DNA from: CAVYWD01 sp963772225
GTDB taxonomy: Bacteria; Myxococcota; Myxococcia; Myxococcales; UBA5297
DNA: 64,000 nucleotides
NCBI GenBank assembly: GCA_963772225.1
Contig: CAVYWD010000004.1
Coordinates: 248,001 to 312,000, forward strand
Reading direction: 5' to 3'
Each line of letters begins with the position of its first letter. Positions within the stretch are counted from its first letter, which is position 1. Made by a program: the position numbers and the translations under genes. The notes beneath the pieces were generated by a model, which was not told where the DNA came from, did not search any database, and saw nothing but the letters and a program-made list of their open reading frames with translations. Below, one piece after another: positions 26,874 to 36,765 of this stretch.

Positions 26874-27682
26874 TAGTGGACCTTATCATGGTCGTCGTCC
26901 GACGCCGAAACGGAATCGCAACGCCTCGGCGCGGCGGGTTGGCGGACCGGGGAGAACGCAGCCTGGACCCGGGCCTCGAGCTCCAGAGCGAGGGACTTGC
27001 GGTCGCCCGTGGGTGCGAGCGGCTCCCCGAAGGACACGCTGGCGTCGACGGTCCGGAGCGCGAGCAGCCCGCGAAAGTGGGGCGCGAAGGTCGCGTCGCC
27101 CCACCAGCAGACGGAGAGCGACGGCTCGGCGGGGGCCGGGGTGTCGTAGCTGAGCGCCGCGGGGACGCAGGGCGCCCTCGAGGCGAAGGCGGCCTCCAGG
27201 AGCGCCGAATGGAAGTGCCCCACCGAGCGCCCCGGAGAGGTGCGGCCCTCCGGGAAGAAGGTCACCTTGAGGCCGCTCGACAAATCGCGCGCCATCGCCT
27301 CTTGCGCCCGGCTCACCTCGGCGCTTCGCCCGCGGTCGATGAAGAGGGTCCCGACGAGCGCCGCCAGCGCCCCTACGACGGGCCAGCGCCGGACCTCCGC
27401 CATGGACAGGAAGACCCCCGGGTAGCAGGACGCGAGGACGAGGATGTCCAGGTAGCTCAGGTGGTTGGAGGCGACCAGGCACGCGCCGGGAGGCAGCTGG
27501 CCCTGCGAGCGCACCTGGACGCCCAGCGCGCGGCAGGCGAGCTTCGCCCAGAGGTGAATGCCGCGAGCGCCGGCCGCGCGGGCTCGCTCGCCCCGCAAGA
27601 CCGCGGAGGCGACGGCCAGCGGCGCCGCGACGAAGAGTGTTGCGCAGGCCAACAGAAGGACCCGAAAGGCAGCCAAGATCAC
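26873..27682 (-). CDS. plsC: 1-acyl-glycerol-3-phosphate acyltransferase (PlsC family)
   Basis: 269 residues. An N-terminal membrane segment (LAAFRVLLLACATLFVAAPL) is followed by the acyltransferase blocks: block I SNHLSYLDILV (NHx4D), block II GTLFIDRGRS, block III FFPEGRTSPG. It would acylate lysophosphatidate or a related lysophospholipid at the inner membrane. The GTG at 27682 is preferred because GGTGAGG lies five bases upstream and it begins right at the membrane helix; an ATG at 27820 would add 46 unlikely residues. The stop overlaps the lysR start. Coupling of lipid acylation to a c-di-GMP enzyme gene is odd. Confidence 0.85.
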   Translation of the reverse strand: MILAAFRVLLLACATLFVAAPLAVASAVLRGERARAAGARGIHLWAKLACRALGVQVRSQGQLPPGACLVASNHLSYLDILVLASCYPGVFLSMAEVRRWPVVGALAALVGTLFIDRGRSAEVSRAQEAMARDLSSGLKVTFFPEGRTSPGRSVGHFHSALLEAAFASRAPCVPAALSYDTPAPAEPSLSVCWWGDATFAPHFRGLLALRTVDASVSFGEPLAPTGDRKSLALELEARVQAAFSPVRQPAAPRRCDSVSASDDDHDKVH

Positions 27683-27827
27683 GGGCGCCTCACCGGGGGA
27701 CTGCCGCGGGTCAACGTTCGCGGGGCGAAGCTTGCAGCGCGCCCTGGGGCCAAGGTGGGCGCAGGTCGAAGTGCGAGACAGGAGGTCGGGCGGGAAGCAC
27801 TCCGCGCATGGGTCCGACAAGCTCGCG

Positions 27828-28064
27828 CTAACAAAGGACGGCGGGCAGAGGGAGCTCCCACGAGCTCACGTGCCACTCCGTCCGGTGGTGCTCGAAATGC
27901 CGCCGGCAAAAATGGACGCCGTGAGCGGAGCAGTGCTCGCTCGCCAGGGCCTCACAGCCCAGCGAATCACATCGCTTGAGCGCGAAAGGGCCGCCGCTCA
28001 AAGAAGAAGTGGGTAGCTCTCCGGCGGGCACGAAACGGCGAGTTCGTCGACCGACGATCTCCAT
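27828..28064 (-). CDS. small Cys/His-rich, probably zinc-binding protein
   Basis: 78 residues of unknown function. The centre contains CDSLGCEALASEHC followed by AHGVHFCRRHFEHH, giving C-x4-C-x7-C-x2-H-x3-C-x2-H-x2-H, spacing like that of AN1- or B-box-type zinc modules. GGAGG sits five bases before the ATG and a sigma70-like promoter lies 40 bases further upstream, which supports a real gene. It is followed by the plsC gene but separated from it by about 145 bases. It could bind nucleic acid or act as an adaptor; no function can be assigned. Confidence 0.6.
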   Translation of the reverse strand: MEIVGRRTRRFVPAGELPTSSLSGGPFALKRCDSLGCEALASEHCSAHGVHFCRRHFEHHRTEWHVSSWELPLPAVLC

Positions 28065-28103
28065 GGAACCTCCGCGCCAGATCGAAACCGTATCGGGCTG
28101 CGT

Positions 28104-28132
28104 ATACTAGCCCAATTCGCTCTGAGTTTCAA
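28104..28132 (-). promoter_or_regulatory. sigma70-like promoter of the zinc-binding protein gene
   Basis: On the minus strand TTGAAA (28132-28127) and TAGTAT (28109-28104) are separated by 17 bases. This places transcription about 32 bases before the ATG at 28064. Confidence 0.5.
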
Positions 28133-28423
28133 TGGCCTACCGGGCTCGAAACTGCGGCCGGCCGAGTCGGGTCCAGCATCGGCGCCCCTCTATAAGAGGA
28201 AGTCACCGAACTGGCAACTGAATTCGTTAGCACGCGGTGTGCCTGGCGGCGCGCCAGGCTCTTGGCGCGGGTGCTTTCTTCAAGGCTGGGTCAGCTCGAG
28301 CCGCTCTTGACGAAGGCGCGTCTTTCCGCGAGCGCGTCGACGAAAATGCGCCGCCGTTGGGGCGGCTCGCGACCTGTGCGTCGCGGCCGGGCTTGAGAGA
28401 GCGCGATCGAGCGGGTGCCTTGG

Positions 28424-28566
28424 TCCCTTCGGCCCGAACTCTTGTGCAGGCTGGCAAAGACTCCAGGCTCCAGACCCAAGGCTCCAGGGAATGCGGTTCC
28501 TGAAGCCTGGGGTCTGGATCCTGGAGCCCTGGCAACCCCCTTTGGTTCCGGCTCGGCCGGGTTAGG
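28424..28566 (+). repeat. dispersed repeat, copy 2 (full length)
   Basis: 143 bases: an entry module (TCCCTTCGGC, CTTGTGCAGG, CTGGCAAAGA), an imperfect hairpin whose arms are CTCCAGGCTCCAGACCC and GGGTCTGGA around GCGGTTCCTG, and an exit module (GGCAACCCCCTTTGG, TTCCGGCTCGGCCGGGTTAGG split by position 28545). It lies upstream of the kinase gene and is nearly identical to copy 3 over their shared part. Confidence 0.88.
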
Positions 28567-28650
28567 TCCAACACTTGCCGCGCGCGCTGCGGCGCCGAGA
28601 GCGCCAGGAGTCAATTGACAGGCGACGGGAGGTTCCGGCATATCGCGGCC

Positions 28651-30582
28651 ATGCCCCAAGGCGCCCCGGAGTACCTGGGCAAGTATCGCCTCCTGCAGCC
28701 GCTCGCGCGCGGAGGGATGGCCGAGCTCTACTTGGCTCGGCAGGAGGGCATCGCCGGCTTCGAGAAGACCGTGGTCATCAAGCGGATCCTTCCGCACCTG
28801 GCGCTGTACAAGGACTTCACCGCGATGTTCCTCGACGAGGCCCGCATCGCGGCCAAGCTGAGCCATCCGAACATTGTCCAATACTTCGACTTCGGTGAAG
28901 AGGACGGCAGCTACTACATCGCCATGGAGTACCTGGCCGGTGAGGACCTCACGGCCATCGTCCGCGCCGGGCGCAAGCGCGAGCGCCGGCTCCCCGAGGC
29001 CCTGGCGGCGCACATCCTGGCCGCCGCGTGCGACGGGCTTCACTACGCCCACACGCTGGTGGACGAGGCCGGGCGCGCCCTCAACATCGTCCACCGCGAC
29101 ATCTCGCCCGGAAACCTCTTCATCACCTACCAGGGCGCGGTGAAGGTGCTGGACTTCGGGATCGCCAAGGCGGAAGGCAAGCTCAGCCGCACGCGCACCG
29201 GGCTCCTCAAAGGCAAGTACCTCTACATGTCGCCGGAGCAGGTCCGGGGCGATCCCCTCGACGGCCGCAGCGATGTCTTCGCCCTGGGCGCGGTGCTCTA
29301 TGAGGTGCTGACGGACTCGCCGGCGTTCCTGCGCGACTCCGAGCTCGACACGCTGCGCGCCATCATGCTCGAGGAGGTCGAGCCGCCGCGGTCGAAGGCG
29401 CCCGACATGTCCGAGGCCATGGAGGCCATCATCCTCCAGGCCCTGGCCCCGGATCTCGAGCGGCGGTTTCGCAGCGCCCTGCACATGCGCAAGGCGCTGG
29501 AGGAGTACCTCGCCTCGCACGCCACGGGCGTCGTGGCGGCCCAGCTCCAGTCCTACGTGCGCGAGCTCATGGGAGACGACCGCGTGGCCCAGCGGCTCCG
29601 CCCAGAGACCTTCGCCGCCACGCGCCGGCGGGTGGTCACGCCGCCCTCGAACCCTGAGCGGTCCGGGCCCCCGCTGTTCGAGGCCGACTCCGCCGTTCGC
29701 GCGGTCCAGTCCGAGGCGCTCCTCGAAGCGCACGGGGCGGTGAGCCCGGACGACGGGCGCCCGGGGCCTCCCGTGGATTTGCGCGACGAAGGCGATGAAG
29801 GCGACCGAGGCGCGCGCCGGGCGCAGGCTTCCCCCGACTCGACTCGCAAGCTTCGCCCGTCCGGCAGGGGCCCGTCCGAGCGCACCACGGTTCCGGAGGG
29901 TGAAGCGGCGAGCGGCTCGGAGCTGCCAGGGCCGTCGCTCTCCGGGGTTTCGACCGGACCCGGGGCGCGCGCGCCGAGCTCGCCCCACCAAGCCGCTCCC
30001 GAGCCGAGCCGCCGAAGGCTCGCGCTCCTCGCGGTGCTCGGGGCCCTCGCGGCGGGGTTTGCTGGGGGGACGGCGCTGCTCGCACGGCAAACCGGCAGCG
30101 CGGGACCGGCCCAGGGAAAGCCGGCCGCGCTGGTTCCGCCGGCCGAAGCCGCAGACGCGGCGGGCGGGGAGCCAGACGCTTGCCTGCCCGATGTGGCGAG
30201 CCCGGATGCGGGCATGGCCGCCTCGGATGCGGCGCTGCGGCGCGTTTCCGGAATCGCGCGCCGCGCGGCCGGAGCGGGTCGAGCCGAGCCGGTGCCCAGC
30301 CACCTTGGTGCGCCGACATCCGCCCCCGCGCCTTCCGGGAAGCACCCGCGGGCCTTGCTGATGATCACTTGCTCGCCCGCCTGCCAGATCTACCTCGACA
30401 GCGAGGACACGCACCTGATGGCTCCCCGAAAGCTCTACGTCGACCCGGGGCGCCACGTCGTGAGCGCGCAGAATTTGGCGACGCGCCAAGTGCTGAAGAA
30501 GTCGGTGGAGGTCTCTCCGATGGAGACCAGGCTCCTGCCCTTCGACTTCAACGCCGGCGCTTCCGACTCCTCCGCTCCTTGA
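28651..30582 (+). CDS. transmembrane Ser/Thr protein kinase with PEGA-type tail
   Basis: 643 residues from the ATG at 28651; a TTG at 28615 with AGGAG close by is the alternative start. Kinase domain (about 8-280) with glycine loop LARGGMAELYLAR, VVIKRI, catalytic loop HRDISPGNL, DFGIAK and SPEQVRG. Then a long Pro/Ser/Glu-rich cytoplasmic linker, one membrane helix (about 454-478) and an extracytoplasmic tail (LLMITCSPACQIYLDSED, LYVDPGRHVVSAQN) of PEGA type. A Ser replaces the usual Lys in HRDLKPxN, as in several myxobacterial kinases. It stands alone between two direct copies of the dispersed repeat. Its signal and targets are unknown. Confidence 0.9.
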   Translation: MPQGAPEYLGKYRLLQPLARGGMAELYLARQEGIAGFEKTVVIKRILPHLALYKDFTAMFLDEARIAAKLSHPNIVQYFDFGEEDGSYYIAMEYLAGEDLTAIVRAGRKRERRLPEALAAHILAAACDGLHYAHTLVDEAGRALNIVHRDISPGNLFITYQGAVKVLDFGIAKAEGKLSRTRTGLLKGKYLYMSPEQVRGDPLDGRSDVFALGAVLYEVLTDSPAFLRDSELDTLRAIMLEEVEPPRSKAPDMSEAMEAIILQALAPDLERRFRSALHMRKALEEYLASHATGVVAAQLQSYVRELMGDDRVAQRLRPETFAATRRRVVTPPSNPERSGPPLFEADSAVRAVQSEALLEAHGAVSPDDGRPGPPVDLRDEGDEGDRGARRAQASPDSTRKLRPSGRGPSERTTVPEGEAASGSELPGPSLSGVSTGPGARAPSSPHQAAPEPSRRRLALLAVLGALAAGFAGGTALLARQTGSAGPAQGKPAALVPPAEAADAAGGEPDACLPDVASPDAGMAASDAALRRVSGIARRAAGAGRAEPVPSHLGAPTSAPAPSGKHPRALLMITCSPACQIYLDSEDTHLMAPRKLYVDPGRHVVSAQNLATRQVLKKSVEVSPMETRLLPFDFNAGASDSSAP

Positions 30583-30976
30583 GGGATGCGCTGGCAAAGA
30601 CTCCAGGCTCCAGACCCAAGGCTCCAGGGAATGCAGTTCCTGAAGCCTGGGGTCTGGAGCCTAAGGCAACCCTCTTTGGTTCCGGCTCGGCCGGGTTAGG
30701 GGATGCGCCCCGCTGCTCGCGGCCCTCGCGTTTTCGACTGGGCGATTCAGGACATTTCTTCCGGGGGCGTTGATCTGCCGCGAGTCCCGCCCGAAACGTT
30801 TGCCCCGCAAGGTCATCTACTTCAGCGCCCCGCAAGCGCCGAAGCCGACGGGAAAACCCGAAACCCAGAATCCCGTTGCGGAGCTGCGTGCAAATAGTTA
30901 GAACTCGAATCGTTCGAGCTTGAATCAGTCCCGGCCCTCGAGGCCTTTCGCAGTTGAAAATTCAAGGAGGAGTTCC
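30583..30976. other. intergenic region between kinase gene and yceI
   Basis: 394 bases. The left third is a repeat copy (30590-30700). No gene is recognised in the remainder. Just before yceI are two small inverted repeats, CTCGAA-TCG-TTCGAG at 30904-30918 and TTGAA-AA-TTCAA at 30954-30965; either could be an operator, but no promoter could be placed firmly. Confidence 0.45.
30590..30700 (+). repeat. dispersed repeat, copy 3
   Basis: 111 bases, starting eight bases after the kinase stop codon. It lacks the first 30 bases of the full element but matches copy 2 almost perfectly from CTGGCAAAGACTCCAGG to CGGGTTAGG. Same orientation as copy 2, 2.1 kb away. Confidence 0.88.
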
Positions 30977-31585
30977 ATGAAGTCGCTGATTGCCGCCGCC
31001 CTCACTTTCGCCACATTGCAGGCTCCCGCGCTCGCCCGCGCCGCCACCTTTGACATCGACAGCTCGCACTCCAGCGCCGGCTTCAGCGTGCGGCACCTCG
31101 CCGTCAGCAACGTGCGCGGTGAATTCGGAAAAGTGACGGGCACCGTCGACTATGACGAAAAGGACGTGAGCAAGACCAAGATCGACGCGCTCATCGACGT
31201 ATCGTCGGTCAATACCCGCGAGCCCAAGCGGGACGAGCACCTGAAGAGCCCCGATTTCTTCGACGTCGCCCAGTACCCGACCATGACCTTCAAGTCGAAG
31301 AAGGTGGAGAAGGGGTCCAAGGGCCTCAAGGTCTCCGGGGACCTGACCCTGCACGGCGTCACCCGGGCCGTGGTGCTCGACGTGGAGGGCCCGACCAAAG
31401 AGGTGAAGGACCCTTGGGGCAATACCCGCGTCGGCGCGTCGGTGACGACTAAGATCAACCGCAAGGACTACGGCATCAGCTTCAACAAGACCCTGGACAG
31501 CGGCGGCCTCATGCTGGGCGAGGACGTGGCGGTTGCCATCGACATCGAGCTGGTCAAGAAGGCCCCGGCCGAGGCGAAGAAGTAG
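30977..31585 (+). CDS. YceI-family periplasmic lipid-binding protein
   Basis: 202 residues, ATG with a perfect AAGGAGG six bases upstream. Signal peptide ending ARAAT, then the single lipocalin-like YceI domain: FDIDSSHSSAGFSVRHLAVSN, NTREPKRDEHLKSPDFFDV, DLTLHGVTRAVVLD and INRKDYGISFNK. YceI proteins bind polyisoprenoid or other amphiphilic molecules in the periplasm and are often stress-induced. The gene stands alone and is closed by a strong terminator. The ligand cannot be told from sequence. Confidence 0.93.
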   Translation: MKSLIAAALTFATLQAPALARAATFDIDSSHSSAGFSVRHLAVSNVRGEFGKVTGTVDYDEKDVSKTKIDALIDVSSVNTREPKRDEHLKSPDFFDVAQYPTMTFKSKKVEKGSKGLKVSGDLTLHGVTRAVVLDVEGPTKEVKDPWGNTRVGASVTTKINRKDYGISFNKTLDSGGLMLGEDVAVAIDIELVKKAPAEAKK

Positions 31586-31590
31586 CTCCT

Positions 31591-31617
31591 CTTTAGAGCT
31601 TTAGAGCTTTAGAGCTT
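31591..31617 (+). repeat. short tandem repeat CTTTAGAG
   Basis: Three perfect 8-base units and a partial fourth directly after the yceI stop codon. Such a tract can vary by slippage; it may also pair weakly with itself. No function is evident. Confidence 0.7.
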
Positions 31618-31632
31618 GCCGTGCTTCATCCG

Positions 31633-31674
31633 ACCCCCGATGTCGCGAGCCTCTCGCGGCTTCGGGGGTTTCGT
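31633..31674 (+). terminator. intrinsic terminator of yceI
   Basis: A 17-base stem with one mismatch: ACCCCCGA pairs with TCGGGGGT and GTCGCGAG with CTCGCGGC around a CCT loop, followed by TTTCGTTT. It lies between convergent yceI and nrtR and could also block transcription from the other side. Confidence 0.8.
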
Positions 31675-31687
31675 TTGACCCCAGCCC

Positions 31688-32371
31688 TCAAAGCTCGAAG
31701 CGAAAGCCGCTCCGCTCCAATTCGTGGAGCTTCTTCTTGTCGAATCGGTAGAGCCGGGCCGCGCGGTGCGCCACGTCGTGCTGCCACTCGTCGAGCGGGG
31801 CGAGGACCTCCGCGGCGAGCGCCTTCTTGCGGAAGTTGCGCTTGTCCAGCGAAGCCTCGAGCACCCGTTCGTAGAGCTGCTGCAGCTCGGTGAGCGTGAA
31901 CTTGGGGGGCAGCAGCTCGAAGGCGACCGGCTCGCGCCGCAGCTTGCCCTTCAAGCGACCGACGGCCTTTTCCAAGATGGCGCCGTGGTCGAAGGGGAGG
32001 GGAGGCGGCTCGCGCGCCGGCATCCAGCGGGCCGACCGCGCCTCGGTGGCGAGCCGCACCGCGGGGTCGCTGAGCCGGACCGCGGCGAAATAGGCGACGG
32101 TCACGACGCGCTCGCGCCCATCGCCGCCGAGCTCGCCGAAGGTGTAGAGCTGCTCCAGGTAGCCCGGGCTCAGGCCGGACGAGGACTCCAAGGCGCGCCG
32201 CGCCGCCTGGTCGAGCGACTCGTCGAGGCGCACCGCCGCCCCCGGCAGCTCCCACGCGCGCGGCGTTGCCGTTCGCTCCACGAGCAGCGCCTCGAGCCCG
32301 CGCGGGCTCGCGCCGAAGACCGCGCAGGCCACCGTCAAGGCCGGCCGCTCCGAGGGGACACCGTCGGACAC
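31688..32371 (-). CDS. nrtR: NrtR-type Nudix-related regulator of NAD metabolism
   Basis: 227 residues, GTG start with GAGGAGG upstream. An N-terminal Nudix fold (VACAVFGASPRGLEALLVER, WELPGAAVRLDESL) is joined to a C-terminal winged helix with FELLPPKFTLTELQQLYERVL and DKRNFRKK, the NrtR signature. In the Nudix box the catalytic REUxEE becomes RALESSSG, so hydrolysis is probably lost. NrtR proteins repress NAD biosynthesis and salvage genes and sense ADP-ribose. Its place 11 bases behind prs and pncB makes it the likely regulator of its own operon. No matching operator was identified with certainty upstream of pncB. Confidence 0.82.
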   Translation of the reverse strand: MSDGVPSERPALTVACAVFGASPRGLEALLVERTATPRAWELPGAAVRLDESLDQAARRALESSSGLSPGYLEQLYTFGELGGDGRERVVTVAYFAAVRLSDPAVRLATEARSARWMPAREPPPLPFDHGAILEKAVGRLKGKLRREPVAFELLPPKFTLTELQQLYERVLEASLDKRNFRKKALAAEVLAPLDEWQHDVAHRAARLYRFDKKKLHELERSGFRFEL

Positions 32372-32382
32372 CCGCGCCTCCT

Positions 32383-34770
<2,388 letters not shown>

Positions 34771-34921
34771 GGAAGGTTCCTTGGAGGGCGGCCGAGCGAG
34801 TGAGCCGGCCACGGGAGCGCGGGTCATGTCACGCCCAGAAGGGAGACCGCCAGAATAATGCGCGGGAGAGGGGGTTGAGGTGCGGATTGTCGCATTGAAG
34901 TGACACAAAAGGGAGAAGCCG

Positions 34922-35896
34922 ATGAGCAAAGCGAATCGCAGCCAGAAGCCGACCAAAGACAACGCGAAAGAAGCAACTTCGACCGCCCAGGGGCCAGCCC
35001 GTCCGGCAAGCGATTTCACCTCGGCAAAGCCCGCCACCCCCAATACCGCGGCGCCCATCCGGCCATCGGGCGACTCCGTTCCGGCGCGGCCCGCGCCTTC
35101 CCGCCCCGTCGCCACGGCGCCGGCCGTGCGCCCGGTCGCGCCCGCCCCAGCTCCCGCGCCCTCGCGGCCGGTTCGCGCCGTGTCCGCCGCGGCAGCGCCC
35201 GCCCCGGCCCCCGATTGAGCGGCACCGGTCGCCCCTGCTGCACCCGCTCGCCCGGCTCCTCTCGCGGCAGTCCCACCCGCGCCGCCGGCCCGCGTCGCCC
35301 CAGCGCCTTCTCCCGCGCGCGCCGCGCCTGCGCAGGACGACGGCTCGAAAGGCGAGGATCAGAAGGCGCCGAAGGTCGCCAAGCCGGTCTCGAAGCCGAA
35401 GGCGCCTCCGGCGGACGCCGCCGCCCCGGCGGCCTCCGTCAAGCTGGCCGCGTTCGATCACATGGCCGGCGAGCGAAGGGCCGTGTCCCTGCCCGACGTG
35501 GCCGACCTGAAGGGCGCCGCGTCGCTCGAGTTCGATGCCGACAGCGCGCCTCGCCTCGTCGGCCGGCTCCAGGCCGGCGGAAGGATGCTGGTGCGGTACG
35601 CCCCCAACCGCTCGCCCTACCGCTGCGAGTCGCCCGAAGGGCCGGCCTGGGGCGTCCAGGCGTTCGTCGAGTTCAAGCCCGGAGGCGAGCGCCACACCGC
35701 CCCGGCGGTCGCTTTCCGCGAGGAGGCCGGTCGGCTCGCCGGCCCGCCTCAGACCGCGACTCTGCTCATCGCCGTCCCGAAGAGCGCCACCTCCGTCGCG
35801 CTCTTCTTCAAGCAATGGACCGGCGGTGACCGGCCTTCGGAGGTCTGGGACAGCAACTGGGGGCAAAACTACACCTTCGAAGTGGCGCGCCCCTAG
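34922..35896 (+). CDS. Pro/Ala-rich protein with DUF6209-like domain, split by in-frame TGA
   Basis: AGGGAGA precedes the ATG. Codons 1-98 encode a basic, then Pro/Ala/Arg-rich sequence ending at TGA (35216-35218). The same frame runs on without other stops for 226 codons: more Pro/Ala linker, a Lys-rich segment and a folded beta-rich domain (LQAGGRMLVRYAPNRSPYRC, WGVQAFVEFKPGGE, VALFFKQWTGGD, WDSNWGQNYTF) that resembles DUF6209 domains of myxobacteria. A single C-to-T change (CGA to TGA) would explain the break. A restart at the ATG at 35462 has no ribosome-binding site. The gene is divergent from pncB. Confidence 0.6.
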
Positions 35897-35994
35897 CCAG
35901 GCTCCAGATCCCGGGCCCCAGGGACTGCAGTACCCGGAGCCTGGGGTCTGGAGTCTAAGGCAACCCTCGTTGGTTCCGGCTCGTCCGGGTTAGG
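35897..35994 (+). repeat. dispersed repeat, copy 4
   Basis: 98 bases that start immediately after the stop codon of the preceding gene, same orientation as copies 2 and 3. It keeps the hairpin (CCAGGCTCCAGATCCCGGG against CCCGGAGCCTGGGGTCTGG) and the exit module CTAAGGCAACCCTCGTTGG to GGGTTAGG, but lacks the entry module. Confidence 0.85.
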
Positions 35995-36057
35995 GTCTGG
36001 AGCCAGAAGTCTTGGGGGCCATTGACCCCCGCGTCCGCGCGCCGAGAGTTCTAGAGG

Positions 36058-36369
36058 CTACTTGGCCGCCGTGTACTTCTCCGGCTCGGCCTCGAAGCTC
36101 GGCTTGCAGTGAGGGCAGCAGAACACGTAGGTCTTGCCGTGGTACTCCGCCTTGACCGTGTCGGCGGTGACGGTGAAGACCTCGCCTGAGACTGGGCATC
36201 GGGCCTGCGTCCCCACGGCCGGCATGCCGTCGAAGGCAACCGGGGCGGCGGCAGCGGCCGGCTGGGCCGCTGGGCTGGCGGGGGCGGCGGCTTTGGTCGA
36301 GGCCGCTGGCGTGCTGCATGCGGTGAGCGCGGCGAAGGCCGCGGCTGCCACTGCTGCCGGTCTGAACAT
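36058..36369 (-). CDS. YHS-domain lipoprotein
   Basis: 103 residues, ATG at 36369 with AAAGGAG eight bases upstream. Lipoprotein signal with lipobox LTAC, an Ala/Pro-rich spacer, then a YHS domain: CPVSGEVFTV, EYHGKTYVFCCPHC and FEAEPEKY. YHS modules bind metal ions, often copper or heavy metals, through these cysteines. As an envelope lipoprotein it could act in metal sensing or handling. It follows the xthA remnant by about 95 bases; no efflux or metal enzyme gene is nearby to narrow the role. Confidence 0.88.
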   Translation of the reverse strand: MFRPAAVAAAAFAALTACSTPAASTKAAAPASPAAQPAAAAAPVAFDGMPAVGTQARCPVSGEVFTVTADTVKAEYHGKTYVFCCPHCKPSFEAEPEKYTAAK

Positions 36370-36464
36370 GCGAGAAGCTCCTTTGAGAGTGGGCCGCGGC
36401 AGTGCGGCCACCCTCAAGGCCATAGCACGAAACGGCGCCGCCGCGAGCCCATCGCCGCAGGCGG

Positions 36465-36755
36465 TCACTCCAGGTGGAGCTCGGCCCACACCGGGGCGTG
36501 GTCGGAGGGCTGCTCCCCCTTGCGCGCGTCTCGGTCGATGTCGCAGGCGCGGCAGCGCTCGGCGAGCGCGGGGCTCAGGAGCAGGTGGTCGAGCCGCAGG
36601 CCGCGGTTGTGCGCAAAGGAGAGCATCCGGCAGTCCCGCCCCGAGTAGCGGCCGGGCTCGTCGCGGTGCACGTCCGGTGCGCGCGCTGCCAGCCAGGAGA
36701 GCAGTCGCTCGAGGCGGGCCCGGACGGAGTTGACGTTCCAGGTCGCGAGGAGCGT
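36465..36755 (-). pseudogene. xthA: exodeoxyribonuclease III remnant with internal deletion
   Basis: An open frame of 97 codons joins two distant parts of XthA. The first 29 codons read LLATWNVNSVRARLERLLSW, the family N-terminus. The frame then jumps, at PDV, to EPGRYSGRDCRMLSF, RGLRLDHLLLSP and QPSDHAPVWAEL, the family C-terminus. Roughly 160-170 codons holding most catalytic residues are gone, without loss of frame. The normal Met position is ACG, so the start codon is probably lost as well. It abuts serC, whose stop lies just upstream. It cannot be an active nuclease; another xthA may exist elsewhere. Confidence 0.8.
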
Positions 36756-36765
36756 CGCGCTCGGG

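Larger units (their letters stand above)
28065..28650. other. intergenic region with promoter and repeat copy
   Basis: About 585 bases between divergent genes. The left part has the promoter of the zinc-binding protein gene; bases 28424-28566 are a full-length copy of the dispersed repeat. In between, a short GC-rich inverted repeat (CCTGGC and GCCAGG near 28240) may be structural. I see no gene here. Confidence 0.5.

Noticed and set aside
28291..30597. 768-codon minus-strand frame opposite the kinase gene
   Set aside because: High GC leaves the antisense frame open; the plus strand encodes a textbook kinase, so the reverse is a shadow.
30703..30897. Possible 64-residue gene between repeat copy 3 and yceI
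   Set aside because: No ribosome-binding site and no recognisable pattern; part of it derives from the end of the repeat.
31591..31617. CTTTAGAG tandem units as a CRISPR-like array or attachment site
   Set aside because: Units are only 8 bases without spacers and no integrase gene is near.
35216..35218. Selenocysteine reading of the in-frame TGA
   Set aside because: The codon lies in a Pro/Ala linker without redox context, and I see no stem-loop of SECIS type directly behind it.
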